Assembly (NCBI GenBank): GCA_903911355.1
Contig: CAIWDD010000071.1
Location: 1 to 56,524, forward strand
Origin: an uncultured Nodularia sp.
Lineage (GTDB): Bacteria > Cyanobacteriota > Cyanobacteriia > Cyanobacteriales > Nostocaceae
Direction: 5' to 3'
Length of the DNA stretch: 56,524 nucleotides
This document shows, piece by piece, positions 1-8,918 of the stretch. The translations under genes were made by a program, and so were the position numbers. The notes beneath the pieces are model-generated. The model was not told where the DNA came from. It searched no databases and saw only the letters and a list, made by a program, of their open reading frames with translations. Within the stretch, counting starts at the first letter, position 1; every line of letters starts with the position of its first letter.

Positions 1-179
1 ATGTATGTATGAATCAGGTAGGTGTTTGTACCTGTTGTTTACATACTAAACCAATTATTTCGATTTGTAAAGTATTTTTACAAATATTTTTACAAAAAAC
101 TTAACATAAGTCTAAAACCCTTACCCTGTAGGGAGTTAACCATTTTGCGGGGTAACACTAGATTGTAAACATAAATCTA

Positions 180-221
180 GTTTCCTCCCCTTAATCAGAG
201 GAAGGTTAGGGTGGGGTAAAA
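180..221. repeat. dispersed repeat D, copy 1 (upstream of cofG)
   Basis: A C-rich then G-rich segment ends in GTTAGGGTGGGGTAAAA. The same 3' half recurs at 49597-49637, where the hairpin is perfect; here the arms are decayed. It lies in the 248-base leader of cofG. The rest of that leader (1-179) is AT-rich, and I see no gene in it. Confidence 0.5.
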
Positions 222-248
222 ACTTTGGGATATATATAATAGTGTTTT

Positions 249-1205
249 ATGCCAGTTTCTCATTCTGCCACTGTTACCTACAGTCCCGCTTATACTATTG
301 TTCCGACCTACGAGTGTTTCAACCGCTGTACATACTGCAACTTTCGCAGGGAACCGGGTCAAAGTCCCTGGATGACTTTATCGGAAGCGGAAAAGATTTT
401 GCTACAACTTCAAAGCCAGAAAGTATGTGAAATCCTCATTCTTAGTGGTGAAGTCCATCCCCGTTCACCCCTGCGTCAGCAATGGTTTGAGAGGATTTAT
501 GATTTATGTGAGTTAGCTTTGTCTCTGGGATTTTTACCCCATACTAATGTGGGAATCCTCAGTTTTACCGAGATGGAACGGCTCAAAAATGTTAATGTTT
601 CCCTGGGTTTGATGCTCGAACAGTTAACCCCAGCACTGTTACATACTGTTCATCGCCACGCACCCAGTAAGTTACCAGAAACTAGATTACAACAGTTAAT
701 CTGGGCCGGAGAGTTGCAGATTCCTTTTACTACGGGGTTACTTTTAGGGATTGGGGAAACTCAAGATGATTGGTGGGAAACCTTAAACGCCATATCTGAT
801 TTACATCAACGTTATGATCACATTCAAGAGGTAATCTTACAACCCCACAGCCCAGGAAATCAGCAAAGCTTTGACTGGGGAGCTTTTGACCCCCACCAAC
901 TACCGGGGGTAATTACTAAAGCACGTGAAATTTTACCCCCAGATGTCACTATTCAAATTCCCCCAAATTTAGTTACAGATCCCCAATGGTTACTAGCTTG
1001 TATAGCAGCTGGTGCGAGAGATTTAGGGGGGATTAGTCCCAAGGATGAAGTAAACCCTGATTATCCCCATGTGCAGGAACAGGCTTTAAAAACCATTTTA
1101 CAATCTGCGGGGTGGGAGTTAGTACCACGGTTACCTATATATCCCCAGTTTGATCATTGGTTGACTGGTGATTTACAAGTAGCTGTGGAACAATGGCGCA
1201 GTTAA
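249..1205 (+). CDS. cofG: 7,8-didemethyl-8-hydroxy-5-deazariboflavin (F0) synthase subunit CofG
   Basis: Radical-SAM enzyme that, with CofH, builds the deazaflavin F0. In cyanobacteria F0 is known mainly as the antenna chromophore of DNA photolyase. The CxxxCxxC cluster motif is at C23, C27 and C30, directly followed by NFRR, as in CofG and CofH. The C-terminal third carries the family's 'aGarDLGGISPkDEVNP' pattern. At 318 residues it has a usual CofG length. The ATG at 249 is the natural start because the cluster motif needs only a short N-terminal segment. Its stop codon overlaps the stop of the convergent restriction-modification gene by 4 bp. The partner cofH is in this window at 7732-8874 on the other strand. 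I am confident of the family; that F0 serves photolyase here is inference. Confidence 0.93.
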   Translation: MPVSHSATVTYSPAYTIVPTYECFNRCTYCNFRREPGQSPWMTLSEAEKILLQLQSQKVCEILILSGEVHPRSPLRQQWFERIYDLCELALSLGFLPHTNVGILSFTEMERLKNVNVSLGLMLEQLTPALLHTVHRHAPSKLPETRLQQLIWAGELQIPFTTGLLLGIGETQDDWWETLNAISDLHQRYDHIQEVILQPHSPGNQQSFDWGAFDPHQLPGVITKAREILPPDVTIQIPPNLVTDPQWLLACIAAGARDLGGISPKDEVNPDYPHVQEQALKTILQSAGWELVPRLPIYPQFDHWLTGDLQVAVEQWRS

Positions 1206-4200
1206 CCTATTTGACCCTCAATGATTTGAATCTCTTCTGCTGTTAAGTTATAAAGTTGATAAACCACTTGGTTTATTTCTGCTTCTAATGGGGTTGTGTC
1301 TGCTTGGGGGTCTGCTTGTTTGACCGTGAGAATTTGCTCAACTAGTTGTTCTAATAATTTCTGCTGTTTTTTTGTAGCTGTGGGTATGGGTATTTGAGAA
1401 ACGTACATCGGCTTAAATTCTATAAATCCTCCTTGCCTTGTTGCTGCAATTTGTTTAATGTAAAATTCTGTGATTTTGGAATTTAAAATCGGCAATATGT
1501 ATTCATTTTGTGCTGAGATTACTAAATTAGCAGGTGCAGAAAGATAAAAGCCTTGTTTAGCAATAGCAAATTGTGGTTTTGTCGCCAAATTTCCCCATAT
1601 AATCTTAGGTTGCTCAAATTCTTTCCAGTAGCTGGCTGCACATCTTTGTAAGGCGTACCACTCATATCTAATACCAGTCTCAGCTTTGTTTCTTCCAGAT
1701 AGCTGAGTTTTAAATTGAAGTAAGTGCTTGTAAATAGCAGGATACTGTTTTTTAAATTCTCTTTCTGCTGTTTGAGATGCACCTGTAATAGATAAGTCGT
1801 GATGTAGTGGAAAGTGCCAAGGAATAAACAACAAATAAAAATCAGCAGAATTAACACACCAACGCTTAACATCCCGACCGCGTAAAAAAGGCTTTAACAC
1901 CTCAGCAGAAGAAGGATGGTCATTAATCAATCTATCATGGGTAGGTCTATCCACCACAAAAGCCTGATTAAATCCTGTAACAATCCCACGGTAAAACCTA
2001 CCCTTGACATATTCCCCTAACGGTTGACCAATATTGCGTAGCTTCCCCAGTAATTCCAACACCTGAGAAGATTCTACCCTCCACCCATCAGCTTTTAAAT
2101 TCTCCTGGGGAATTATCAAACCCTCCTCATCCAACACCCGGGGAAACTGAGCTATATTTTCTTCTATAGCTCTATCCCAAGATAACGCTCTTACCTGATT
2201 ACCCTCAGATTGTAACTTACCTAAAGCAATAATACTCGGATAGGCGATCGCCTCCTCAAACACCGGAAAATCACCAAAATCAATTAAATTATAAATAGTA
2301 GTTTTATCCCTCAACAGTTCCCGCAACCTTTCCCCATAACCAGCGCGAAAATACTTATTAGAAGAAATATAAGTTAAATGACCCAGTGGTTTTAACAACC
2401 TTAAACCCAGTTCATAAAAATAGACAAATAAATCAGCAGTACCCACATAACACTCATAATTTTGTTGTAAATTCCCCTTTAGCTCCTTAATTTCCTCCTG
2501 TCTAATATAAGGAGGATTACCAATCACCACATCAAACCCCAGAAACACACCCTGGTCATCCAACACCTCTGGAAACTCAAAGCGCCACTCTAAAGAATTT
2601 TCGTAAATCCTACCACTTTCTATCTCCTCAATTTCCGCCCTTAACTGGGAAATCTCATTATTTAACTTGACAATTTTTTTCTCCCGCGTCTTCTTCTCCC
2701 CCTTCGTCTCCTCAAACAACAAAACCTGATTTTCTAAATTATAAAGCTCACCCTCCAACCCTCTTAACTTCGTCTTCTTAACATCCTCCAGTCCTAGTGT
2801 ATTCTTTAAATTTCCCTTAATATCATCAATCAACCTTTCCATCTCCCGCTTCTGCTGCTTATTTTCCGCATGGCGATAAGTTTGGACAGCATGGCGATAA
2901 CCATCTATAGTATATTTCTTCTTCAAAGCTGGTTTTAAATCACCATCCAACCTAAAACGACTAATCAAAGAATTACCACACTTAATATTAATATCAATAT
3001 TCGGCAAAGTTTCCAACTGACTGTAATTACCATCAGCTAGATAATAAGCATTTTTTAACAACTCAATCCACAACCGCAAGCGACATATTTTCACCGAGTT
3101 AGGATTAACATCTACACCAAACAAACACCCCTCAATAATCCTCTGTTTTTCATGAAACAGCGCCTCCTGTACCCGTTGACTTTCCTCACTTTGGGGATTA
3201 TACTCAAACAACAAACCATCATCATCAGTCACAACTAACTCATCATTCACCACCTCAACTTGATAATCTCTTAAAGTTTTACCCTGTCTATCCAACAAGA
3301 TTTTTAACTCACTCTTCACCGCAATTACTTCATTCAGAGCCGAAACTAAAAAATGTCCTGAACCCACCGCAGGGTCACAAATCTTTAAACTATTAATAAT
3401 TTGATTAGCTTCCTGTTTATCCCTAATTTCCTCATATAATTGGTCAATATCTTGACAATTCCACCCCTTAACCTGATTAAACTTCTGTACCACAGCGCGG
3501 CGAATTGTTTCCCGACACATATACATAGTAATGAAACCGGGAGTAAAGAAGGAACCATCTTGATATCCGTTAATCTTCTCAAAAATCAAACCCAGTACAG
3601 CAGCATTAATTAATCTTTTATTCTCCTCCTGGATATCTTCGGAACCTTCACTACTAAAGTCATAGGCATTGAGAAATTCTAGCAAATATTCTAAAGTCCT
3701 GAGTGACCCTGTACGTTTCTTCCCGTTACTGTCCTTTAAGACCGTAGCATCAAAAATAGTCAAATGCTCATCTGTGAGGTTGCTAATAAAAATAGTTACC
3801 TGTTCAATATCTGTAGGTTCAAACAGGGAACTATTTAAATAGGGAACATGGGTAAATATCTTTTGTAAACTTGGGGTTCTTTCCCCTGGTAGACGCGCTA
3901 ACACACTAAAGAACAGACTATTTAAATCGTCATAATTCTTAACTTTATCTAAGTTCAGGAAGCCAAAGGATGTATTATGTTTATGGTAGCGAATTAATTG
4001 GGCTTCTAACAGTTTGAGAAACAGTATGCGATTAATCCAAGTAATTGCTAGTTCTAAAGCAACATTAAATAGTCTATCTTCCTCAGTTAGTCCAAATTGC
4101 TCTGGTTTTTCTATGCGGGAGATTTTATCTAAGCTGTCAAGTTGAGAAATTGCATTTTCAATCAGTGAACCGGGATTTCTGCTACCTGGTTTTTGACGCT

Positions 4201-5011
4201 GGATGAGTTTTTTACCACCTTCCTTAGTTTCTGTTAACCCGATGATATGTAATAATTCACTATAAAAACCTTGATCAAGGGTGTTGCTATCGTTAGCGAA
4301 GGGAAGTTTTAATAAATGTTCTGGGGAAAGTAATTTAAATAGTGTAATTAGTCGATGGTCGTCTGTTTGTTCCGGGTTTTTAACTATTTCTGCATATTCG
4401 CGCAGGTCAAAGTGGGTAAAGACTAGGGAAGTTTGAAGATTAGCAATAGCTGGTTGAGCAATTTCTTTATAGAAGAATTCTGTTTTTTTACTGGTTAATC
4501 TTCCCGCTTTAAAATCATCAAATTGCTGGATAAATTGGGGATTTTCTCGAAAACTCTTTTCAAAGACAGTAGCATCAAAAATAAACCATTCATAGATATT
4601 GGTAGCAATTAAATATTTAATTGCCAGGTTTTTATTGCTTAACCTTTCCTCCAGGAAATATAATACTAGTTCTTGTAATGCTTTAGTGTTTAAATTCTCC
4701 ACTGTCAGCATTTCCGCTTTATTGGTGGGCTTTTTGGTTTCTAAAATTACTCCTACAGTGCTGTGAGCATCTTTACCATTATGAATAACTAGGTCATTGC
4801 GTCCTTTGGTATTAATAAAGTGATGGGAACCATAATAAGTATTTTTCAGGAAGTCAGCGATGAGATTTTTATGAAATTCTTCGCTTTCCCCTTCGTTAAT
4901 TTGTTGGATGAGGGTAGTTAGATGTGTTTTAAATAGTTCAATTTGGTTTCTGTAGGGTTTAACTTTGAGGAAGGCTTTATTTAATGCTTGTCTGGGGAGA
5001 ATTTTATTCAT
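1202..5011 (-). CDS. Type IIG-like restriction-modification protein (Eco57I-type N6-adenine methyltransferase with N-terminal nuclease)
   Basis: A 1269-residue single-chain enzyme. The N-terminal domain has a PD-(D/E)xK-like pattern: D73 in GRNDLVIH, then E91-x-K93 in VILETKK. This is the type seen in enzymes that cut and methylate with one polypeptide. The SAM-binding motif CDPAVGSGHF lies near residue 545. The adenine-methylase catalytic motif NPPY lies near residue 830 and is followed by IRQEE. A charged helical stretch lies between them (about 690-780). The C-terminal 350 residues look like a TaqI-like target-recognition domain. No separate restriction, specificity, BREX or DISARM gene is adjacent, so it is probably self-contained. 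The reading frame is full length with no frameshift. It sits between cofG and a glycosidase-like gene and may have been acquired, since it interrupts a housekeeping neighbourhood. The target site cannot be read from the sequence. Confidence 0.87.
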   Translation of the reverse strand: MNKILPRQALNKAFLKVKPYRNQIELFKTHLTTLIQQINEGESEEFHKNLIADFLKNTYYGSHHFINTKGRNDLVIHNGKDAHSTVGVILETKKPTNKAEMLTVENLNTKALQELVLYFLEERLSNKNLAIKYLIATNIYEWFIFDATVFEKSFRENPQFIQQFDDFKAGRLTSKKTEFFYKEIAQPAIANLQTSLVFTHFDLREYAEIVKNPEQTDDHRLITLFKLLSPEHLLKLPFANDSNTLDQGFYSELLHIIGLTETKEGGKKLIQRQKPGSRNPGSLIENAISQLDSLDKISRIEKPEQFGLTEEDRLFNVALELAITWINRILFLKLLEAQLIRYHKHNTSFGFLNLDKVKNYDDLNSLFFSVLARLPGERTPSLQKIFTHVPYLNSSLFEPTDIEQVTIFISNLTDEHLTIFDATVLKDSNGKKRTGSLRTLEYLLEFLNAYDFSSEGSEDIQEENKRLINAAVLGLIFEKINGYQDGSFFTPGFITMYMCRETIRRAVVQKFNQVKGWNCQDIDQLYEEIRDKQEANQIINSLKICDPAVGSGHFLVSALNEVIAVKSELKILLDRQGKTLRDYQVEVVNDELVVTDDDGLLFEYNPQSEESQRVQEALFHEKQRIIEGCLFGVDVNPNSVKICRLRLWIELLKNAYYLADGNYSQLETLPNIDINIKCGNSLISRFRLDGDLKPALKKKYTIDGYRHAVQTYRHAENKQQKREMERLIDDIKGNLKNTLGLEDVKKTKLRGLEGELYNLENQVLLFEETKGEKKTREKKIVKLNNEISQLRAEIEEIESGRIYENSLEWRFEFPEVLDDQGVFLGFDVVIGNPPYIRQEEIKELKGNLQQNYECYVGTADLFVYFYELGLRLLKPLGHLTYISSNKYFRAGYGERLRELLRDKTTIYNLIDFGDFPVFEEAIAYPSIIALGKLQSEGNQVRALSWDRAIEENIAQFPRVLDEEGLIIPQENLKADGWRVESSQVLELLGKLRNIGQPLGEYVKGRFYRGIVTGFNQAFVVDRPTHDRLINDHPSSAEVLKPFLRGRDVKRWCVNSADFYLLFIPWHFPLHHDLSITGASQTAEREFKKQYPAIYKHLLQFKTQLSGRNKAETGIRYEWYALQRCAASYWKEFEQPKIIWGNLATKPQFAIAKQGFYLSAPANLVISAQNEYILPILNSKITEFYIKQIAATRQGGFIEFKPMYVSQIPIPTATKKQQKLLEQLVEQILTVKQADPQADTTPLEAEINQVVYQLYNLTAEEIQIIEGQIG

Positions 5012-5200
5012 TTGTGGTTGAGGTTACTATGAAGACTGATTGTAAAACTTGTATAGCTTGGGTGGGTTGCAGATGTTAGGTTTTACTAGGCCTCAAGCTA
5101 AACTAGTTTAATATTCATGTTAATTATATACTGTAATTTAAATTATTGGTAGCAATATTACTTAGGGGAAGAAAAATCTTCCCCTGTCTTGAGTTGTAAT

Positions 5201-6709
5201 TTACTGGGAGGGAACGCGACAGAATTTACGATCCTTATCATGTTCAGGATACAGCCAAGAATAGGCGAAATGGCTGACTCCTGGTAATTGGGGAGCAAAT
5301 TGGCGCAGTGCTTCCATTTGTACTTCTAGGGATGGGCGATTACTCATTGAGCTTCCCCAAGTTCCAGCTAAAGCCGGAATCACCTTTGTTCCTGGTTGTG
5401 CAGCATCCAAAACTCGCTGCACTTGCTGAACAATGCAGCTAGCAGTACCACAAGTAGCATAGGACATAGGATGCCATTCTAAAGAGTTGGGAAACCTATC
5501 CCAAGGTTGCAAGCGGGAATCATAGCCTTGTCCTACGGTTTGATTACCATCAGGAAAAAATACCACCCCCGCCGGTATTCTTTGTTGCTGGGCTGGGTAA
5601 GCAGCTAGGGAGACAAAATCTAATATACCTTGCATGGCGTGAGCAACTGCTAGTTGCCATAGTTGCCATTGTAACAGTGGTTGTCTCTCGCTAGCTGAGG
5701 GTATTGATTCTGTTTCTACTGGTTGGGGAATGCGACCTTGCCACATAGGCTCAGTTTCATCAGGATGGAGTTGATCGACTTCGTTAATATCCCCGGCTGT
5801 GATTTGTCCCTTAGCCATAAAACGGCGAATTAACTCTAATCCTTTGTTATTCTGCGCCCGACGCAATAAAGCAGCTTGAGTCGCCGGACTAAATAGCCAT
5901 AAATCAGAGAGTCTGGTAGCCACCGAATCAGGTCCTGCTTGTCGGGGATAGCGGACGTAATCAAATAACACCCCATCGGGTTGGCGGCGTACTACTTCCT
6001 GTACCATTTGGTAGAAGTCCTGTTTGGCCTGTAAGTTGTAAGGATCAACAAATACTTGAGAATTATTATCTGTGACTTCTAAACTGGTTTGACCTTTACC
6101 ATTACGGGCGATCGCATCTTGTCTGTCTGGACGCAGGGCGTAAGTATAGCCGAAATTCTTGGTAAACATCCAAGCGTAAACTTTTAAACCACGTTGTCGC
6201 CCCATTTGAATGGCGGTAGCCATGAGATCGACATTTTCCGCCCCTGGGGTGCGAATTGCGGAAGGCCAAGCCGTGGGATTATTTGCCGCTGGTAATAATA
6301 CCTGTCCGTCATAGAAGACTTCGAGATAAACTTGATTGTAGCCACGGTTAACAATGCGATCCATGACCTGCTCAATTGCTCCAGGCTGAATATCACAGGG
6401 ATATAAACGTAACCACACCGCCTGCACCTGCGGCCAAGTGCGATCGCGACAATTTTGTAACTCCTGTGCATGTTGTTTCACCAATTCTTGGTAGCGGTTC
6501 TTGTCGTCCTGATTGCCTTTGAGTGCTGCTAAACGTAAGTTTTCTTTGGCTTTTGCTGCTGCTGGTGATAATTGGCAATACTGTTTTAATTGCGCCTTTG
6601 CAGGTTGGTTACTTAGGGGAGAAATTAACAGAGTACCTGTAAAAATGGTCGCTAACAGACAGCGCCAAAATAAAATCGTTTTTCCGAAGGTGAAAGCAGA
6701 ATTAGACAT
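5201..6709 (-). CDS. secreted glycoside-hydrolase-like protein (GHL10/DUF187-type TIM barrel)
   Basis: About 502 residues from the ATG at 6709; a GTG at 6727 would add six residues. A hydrophobic signal sequence ends near NQPAKAQ. The body has the pattern of the GHL10 'family 10 glycosylhydrolase-like' barrel: AVWLRLYP opening strand, 'YNQVYLEVFYDGQ', 'RGLKVYAWMFTKN', 'VFVDPYNLQ' and 'PDGVLFDYVRYPR'. The D-Y-V-R-Y-P stretch is the usual acidic active-site strand of these proteins. Homologues are common in cyanobacteria and are thought to act on polysaccharide or cell wall outside the membrane; the substrate is unknown. Its upstream region on the minus strand contains two strong hairpins (6799-6880). 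Fold and export are well supported, activity is not. Confidence 0.8.
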   Translation of the reverse strand: MSNSAFTFGKTILFWRCLLATIFTGTLLISPLSNQPAKAQLKQYCQLSPAAAKAKENLRLAALKGNQDDKNRYQELVKQHAQELQNCRDRTWPQVQAVWLRLYPCDIQPGAIEQVMDRIVNRGYNQVYLEVFYDGQVLLPAANNPTAWPSAIRTPGAENVDLMATAIQMGRQRGLKVYAWMFTKNFGYTYALRPDRQDAIARNGKGQTSLEVTDNNSQVFVDPYNLQAKQDFYQMVQEVVRRQPDGVLFDYVRYPRQAGPDSVATRLSDLWLFSPATQAALLRRAQNNKGLELIRRFMAKGQITAGDINEVDQLHPDETEPMWQGRIPQPVETESIPSASERQPLLQWQLWQLAVAHAMQGILDFVSLAAYPAQQQRIPAGVVFFPDGNQTVGQGYDSRLQPWDRFPNSLEWHPMSYATCGTASCIVQQVQRVLDAAQPGTKVIPALAGTWGSSMSNRPSLEVQMEALRQFAPQLPGVSHFAYSWLYPEHDKDRKFCRVPSQ

Positions 6710-6798
6710 ATGTGAAGGTACAACCACAAATGAGTCATGAAGCCTAACAGAAAGAATTCTTAGAAAAAGGTATATAAAATCAGACCTTTTCAGAAAAA

Positions 6799-6829
6799 TT
6801 TGGCAGTTTACCTATTTCAGACTGCCAAA
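6799..6829. repeat. hairpin TTTGGCAGT...ACTGCCAAA
   Basis: Perfect 9-bp inverted repeat, arms 6799-6807 and 6821-6829, with a 13-base loop. It is the first of two adjacent hairpins built on the same TTTGGC/GCCAAA core. Confidence 0.7.
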
Positions 6830-6842
6830 GTGGTATTGATGT

Positions 6843-6880
6843 TGCCAAATTTTTAATTATTAAAAATTAAAAATTTGGCA
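6843..6880. repeat. perfect 16-bp inverted repeat TGCCAAATTTTTAATT
   Basis: Arms 6843-6858 and 6865-6880 are exact reverse complements with a 6-base loop. The element lies 13 bases from the preceding hairpin and shares its TTTGGCA end. It could be a transcript-end structure, a protein-binding palindrome or a miniature mobile element. Confidence 0.8.
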
Positions 6881-7058
6881 CTATAGCCCATTAATTGTAT
6901 GACAGGGGGCAGTTAATTAATTAAAGCGTATTTGATACAAGGTTACTAGACAAAAATTGTCGGTATATGCTATAATTGCCGGCTGATAAAAAATTTATAA
7001 TAATATATATTTGAGAACAAAGCCTTTGTGTGTGTCTAATGAACTACACACCAATTTA

Positions 7059-7085
7059 TTCCCTGTTCCCTGTTCCCTATTCCCT
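7059..7085. repeat. heptamer tandem repeat (TTCCCTG)n
   Basis: Nearly four units of TTCCCTG, one with a G-to-A change. The same heptamer occurs in opposite orientation at 49509-49535. It belongs to the short tandemly repeated class of filamentous cyanobacteria. Confidence 0.8.
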
Positions 7086-7231
7086 AAAACTAAAAAACTT
7101 TGTACCTTACGACCAGGGGAAATCCTATATCTTGCCCAGTGCTATTCTTGATACATAAGTCAAGAGTCAAAGACTGAGAACAAAAATTAGGACTCTGGAC
7201 TTTTGACTCTTAACAATGGCACCGGTAATGC

Positions 7232-7630
7232 TTAAGCACCACGCTTCACTGCTGACTCCACCCGTTGTAACTCTTCCTCTAGGCGATTTTTGAGCTTTTG
7301 GGGTACGGGGCGATTGGGATAAGAACTATAGTGTCCAGCTAGGGAATTAAGAGCTGTTCGCATGGTTGTAAAGGAACTCAGACCAGAAACAGATTTAACC
7401 CTTTGATAGCGAGCCGAAAAATCGTTGATTTTTTGGCGTGCTTCAGCTTCAATAGCTGCTTTGTTGGGGGAATCCTCTGTTACTTCCAGGGCTTGTTTCA
7501 TAATATCGACTACCGCCAAGGTATCTTGAGGATAATCCCCAGTTAAACTGTCTCGACTGCTAGAACAGCCCATGAGACCGATGGTGACAACTAAAACCAA
7601 GGCTAGTAACCGCGACCAATAGCGCTTCAT
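7232..7630 (-). CDS. psb27: photosystem II assembly lipoprotein Psb27
   Basis: A 132-residue lumenal lipoprotein that binds CP43 in immature or repairing photosystem II and keeps the Mn cluster site open until assembly is complete. The N-terminus is a lipoprotein signal with lipobox GLMGC and lipidated C22. The mature part has the Psb27 four-helix pattern: 'TGDYPQDTLAVVDIMKQAL', '...KINDFSARYQR', 'SGLSSFTTMRTALNSLAGHYSSYPNRPVP' and 'RLEEELQRVESAV'. Length is typical. It lies 101 bases downstream of cofH on the same strand. No unusual feature. Confidence 0.97.
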   Translation of the reverse strand: MKRYWSRLLALVLVVTIGLMGCSSSRDSLTGDYPQDTLAVVDIMKQALEVTEDSPNKAAIEAEARQKINDFSARYQRVKSVSGLSSFTTMRTALNSLAGHYSSYPNRPVPQKLKNRLEEELQRVESAVKRGA

Positions 7631-7710
7631 ATCTTTGTTAATTCAATAATACATAAATCAACATCTATCCTATCCTGGATTGGTATCCAGGGGATCATTC
7701 ACAGGGACAA

Positions 7711-7738
7711 GCAATGACTAATGACTAATGACTAATGA
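7711..7738. repeat. heptamer tandem repeat (AATGACT)n overlapping the cofH stop
   Basis: Three to four copies of AATGACT. The minus-strand cofH stop codon (TAG, 7732-7734) is one of the repeat's own TAGs, so the repeat defines the end of CofH. Confidence 0.8.
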
Positions 7739-8874
7739 ATAACAACTTTTTTATACATAGTATCTCTTTGTTGGTGTGGTCTCCCTAGGGATGCGATCGC
7801 ATTTTGCAGGGTTTCCACTGCCATACAAGTACCACCCAAGGCTCCAGCCATTGTGGTAATATGTTCTTCCATTAATGTCCCACCAATATCGTTACAACCC
7901 CACTGTAAAGCTGCTATAGCCCCACTCAGCCCTAGTTTTACCCAACTTGGTTGATGATTAGGTATGTAATTTCCCAAATAAATCCGCGCCACTGCTGTGA
8001 GTAATAAAGCATCATTGAGAACTGGTTGATCCCGTCCTACACGACGGCGTAAAGATTTGGGTGCTTCTTGTCCCACAAATGGTAAAACAATAAACTCAGT
8101 GATTTTACCTGAGTAACCTTGCTCAAGGGCAGTTTTTTGCAGCGATCGCAATTTTTCTAAATGTGTAATTTGTTGTTCTGGGGTTTCAATATGCCCAGAT
8201 AATATGGTGCTAGTGGTGGGTAAACCTAACTTGTGCGCCGTACCCACAATTTCCAGCCAAGTTGCTGTATCAATCTTTTCCGGACACAATACCCTTCTCA
8301 CCTGATCATCTAACACTTCCGCAGCTGTTCCTGGCATAGACCCTACACCAGCATCTCTGAAAGCCCCAATCACATCAGCATATTCAATCCCATCAATTCT
8401 AGCGATAAATTGCACCTCTTGGGGAGAGAAAGCGTGTAAATGTATCTGGGGAAATTCCTCCTTAATGGTCTCTACTAACTTCAGGTAATAAGCCAAAGAA
8501 TAACCGTTAATTTGCGCTTGTGGATTTAATCCTCCCTGCATACAGATTTCCGTTGCGCCTCTTTCCACCGCATCTGTAGCTTTTGCCAAAATTTGCCCCC
8601 AGTCTAACCAGTAAGCACCAGCATCACCATCATCCCGACGGAAAGCACAAAAACTACAGTGTTGCTCACAGATGTTAGTAAAGTTAATATTACGATTAAC
8701 TACATAGGTAACTATGTCCCCGGCTTGGATGTAGCGTAATTGATCAGCGGTGTTACGAATAGCAGCGATCGCTTCTGGGTCAGTTTGTTTTAATAAAAAA
8801 ACCCCATCGGCGGGAGATAAATCATCACCCAAGAGAGCGCCATTTAGAATAGCATCAATAGTTTTATCTTTCAC
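7732..8874 (-). CDS. cofH: F0 synthase subunit CofH (5-amino-6-(D-ribitylamino)uracil--L-tyrosine 4-hydroxyphenyl transferase)
   Basis: A 380-residue radical-SAM enzyme that joins the tyrosine-derived hydroxyphenyl moiety to the ribityl-uracil precursor; CofG then closes the deazaflavin ring. The CxxxCxxC motif is C69, C73 and C76, followed by AFRRDDG as in CofH. 'ICMQGGLNP' and 'HAFSPQEV' further on are family signatures. Translation starts at a GTG (8872-8874). No ATG lies upstream, and the first residues before '[12 protein letters not shown]' fit the family. Its stop codon comes from a heptamer tandem repeat, so the last few residues (about KKVVIH) may differ from relatives. psb27 follows on the same strand. 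Confidence 0.94.
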   Translation of the reverse strand: MKDKTIDAILNGALLGDDLSPADGVFLLKQTDPEAIAAIRNTADQLRYIQAGDIVTYVVNRNINFTNICEQHCSFCAFRRDDGDAGAYWLDWGQILAKATDAVERGATEICMQGGLNPQAQINGYSLAYYLKLVETIKEEFPQIHLHAFSPQEVQFIARIDGIEYADVIGAFRDAGVGSMPGTAAEVLDDQVRRVLCPEKIDTATWLEIVGTAHKLGLPTTSTILSGHIETPEQQITHLEKLRSLQKTALEQGYSGKITEFIVLPFVGQEAPKSLRRRVGRDQPVLNDALLLTAVARIYLGNYIPNHQPSWVKLGLSGAIAALQWGCNDIGGTLMEEHITTMAGALGGTCMAVETLQNAIASLGRPHQQRDTMYKKVVIH

Positions 8875-8918
8875 AGCTTACCAAAACCAACTGCCACACT
8901 TTAGTTTCATCCTAGCAA

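Larger units (their letters stand above)
6710..7231. other. intergenic region with two strong hairpins and a heptamer repeat
   Basis: Some 520 bases between the 3' end of psb27 and the start of the glycosidase-like gene, both on the minus strand. It holds the hairpin pair at 6799-6880, a TTCCCTG heptamer run at 7059-7085, and a loose pair of 'AGAGTC/GACTCT' segments around 7160-7212. No coding frame in it looks real. Confidence 0.7.

Noticed and set aside
1202-5011. BREX PglX or DISARM methylase
   Set aside because: No pglZ, brxC, drmA or related neighbours; the N-terminal nuclease-like pattern favours a stand-alone type IIG enzyme.
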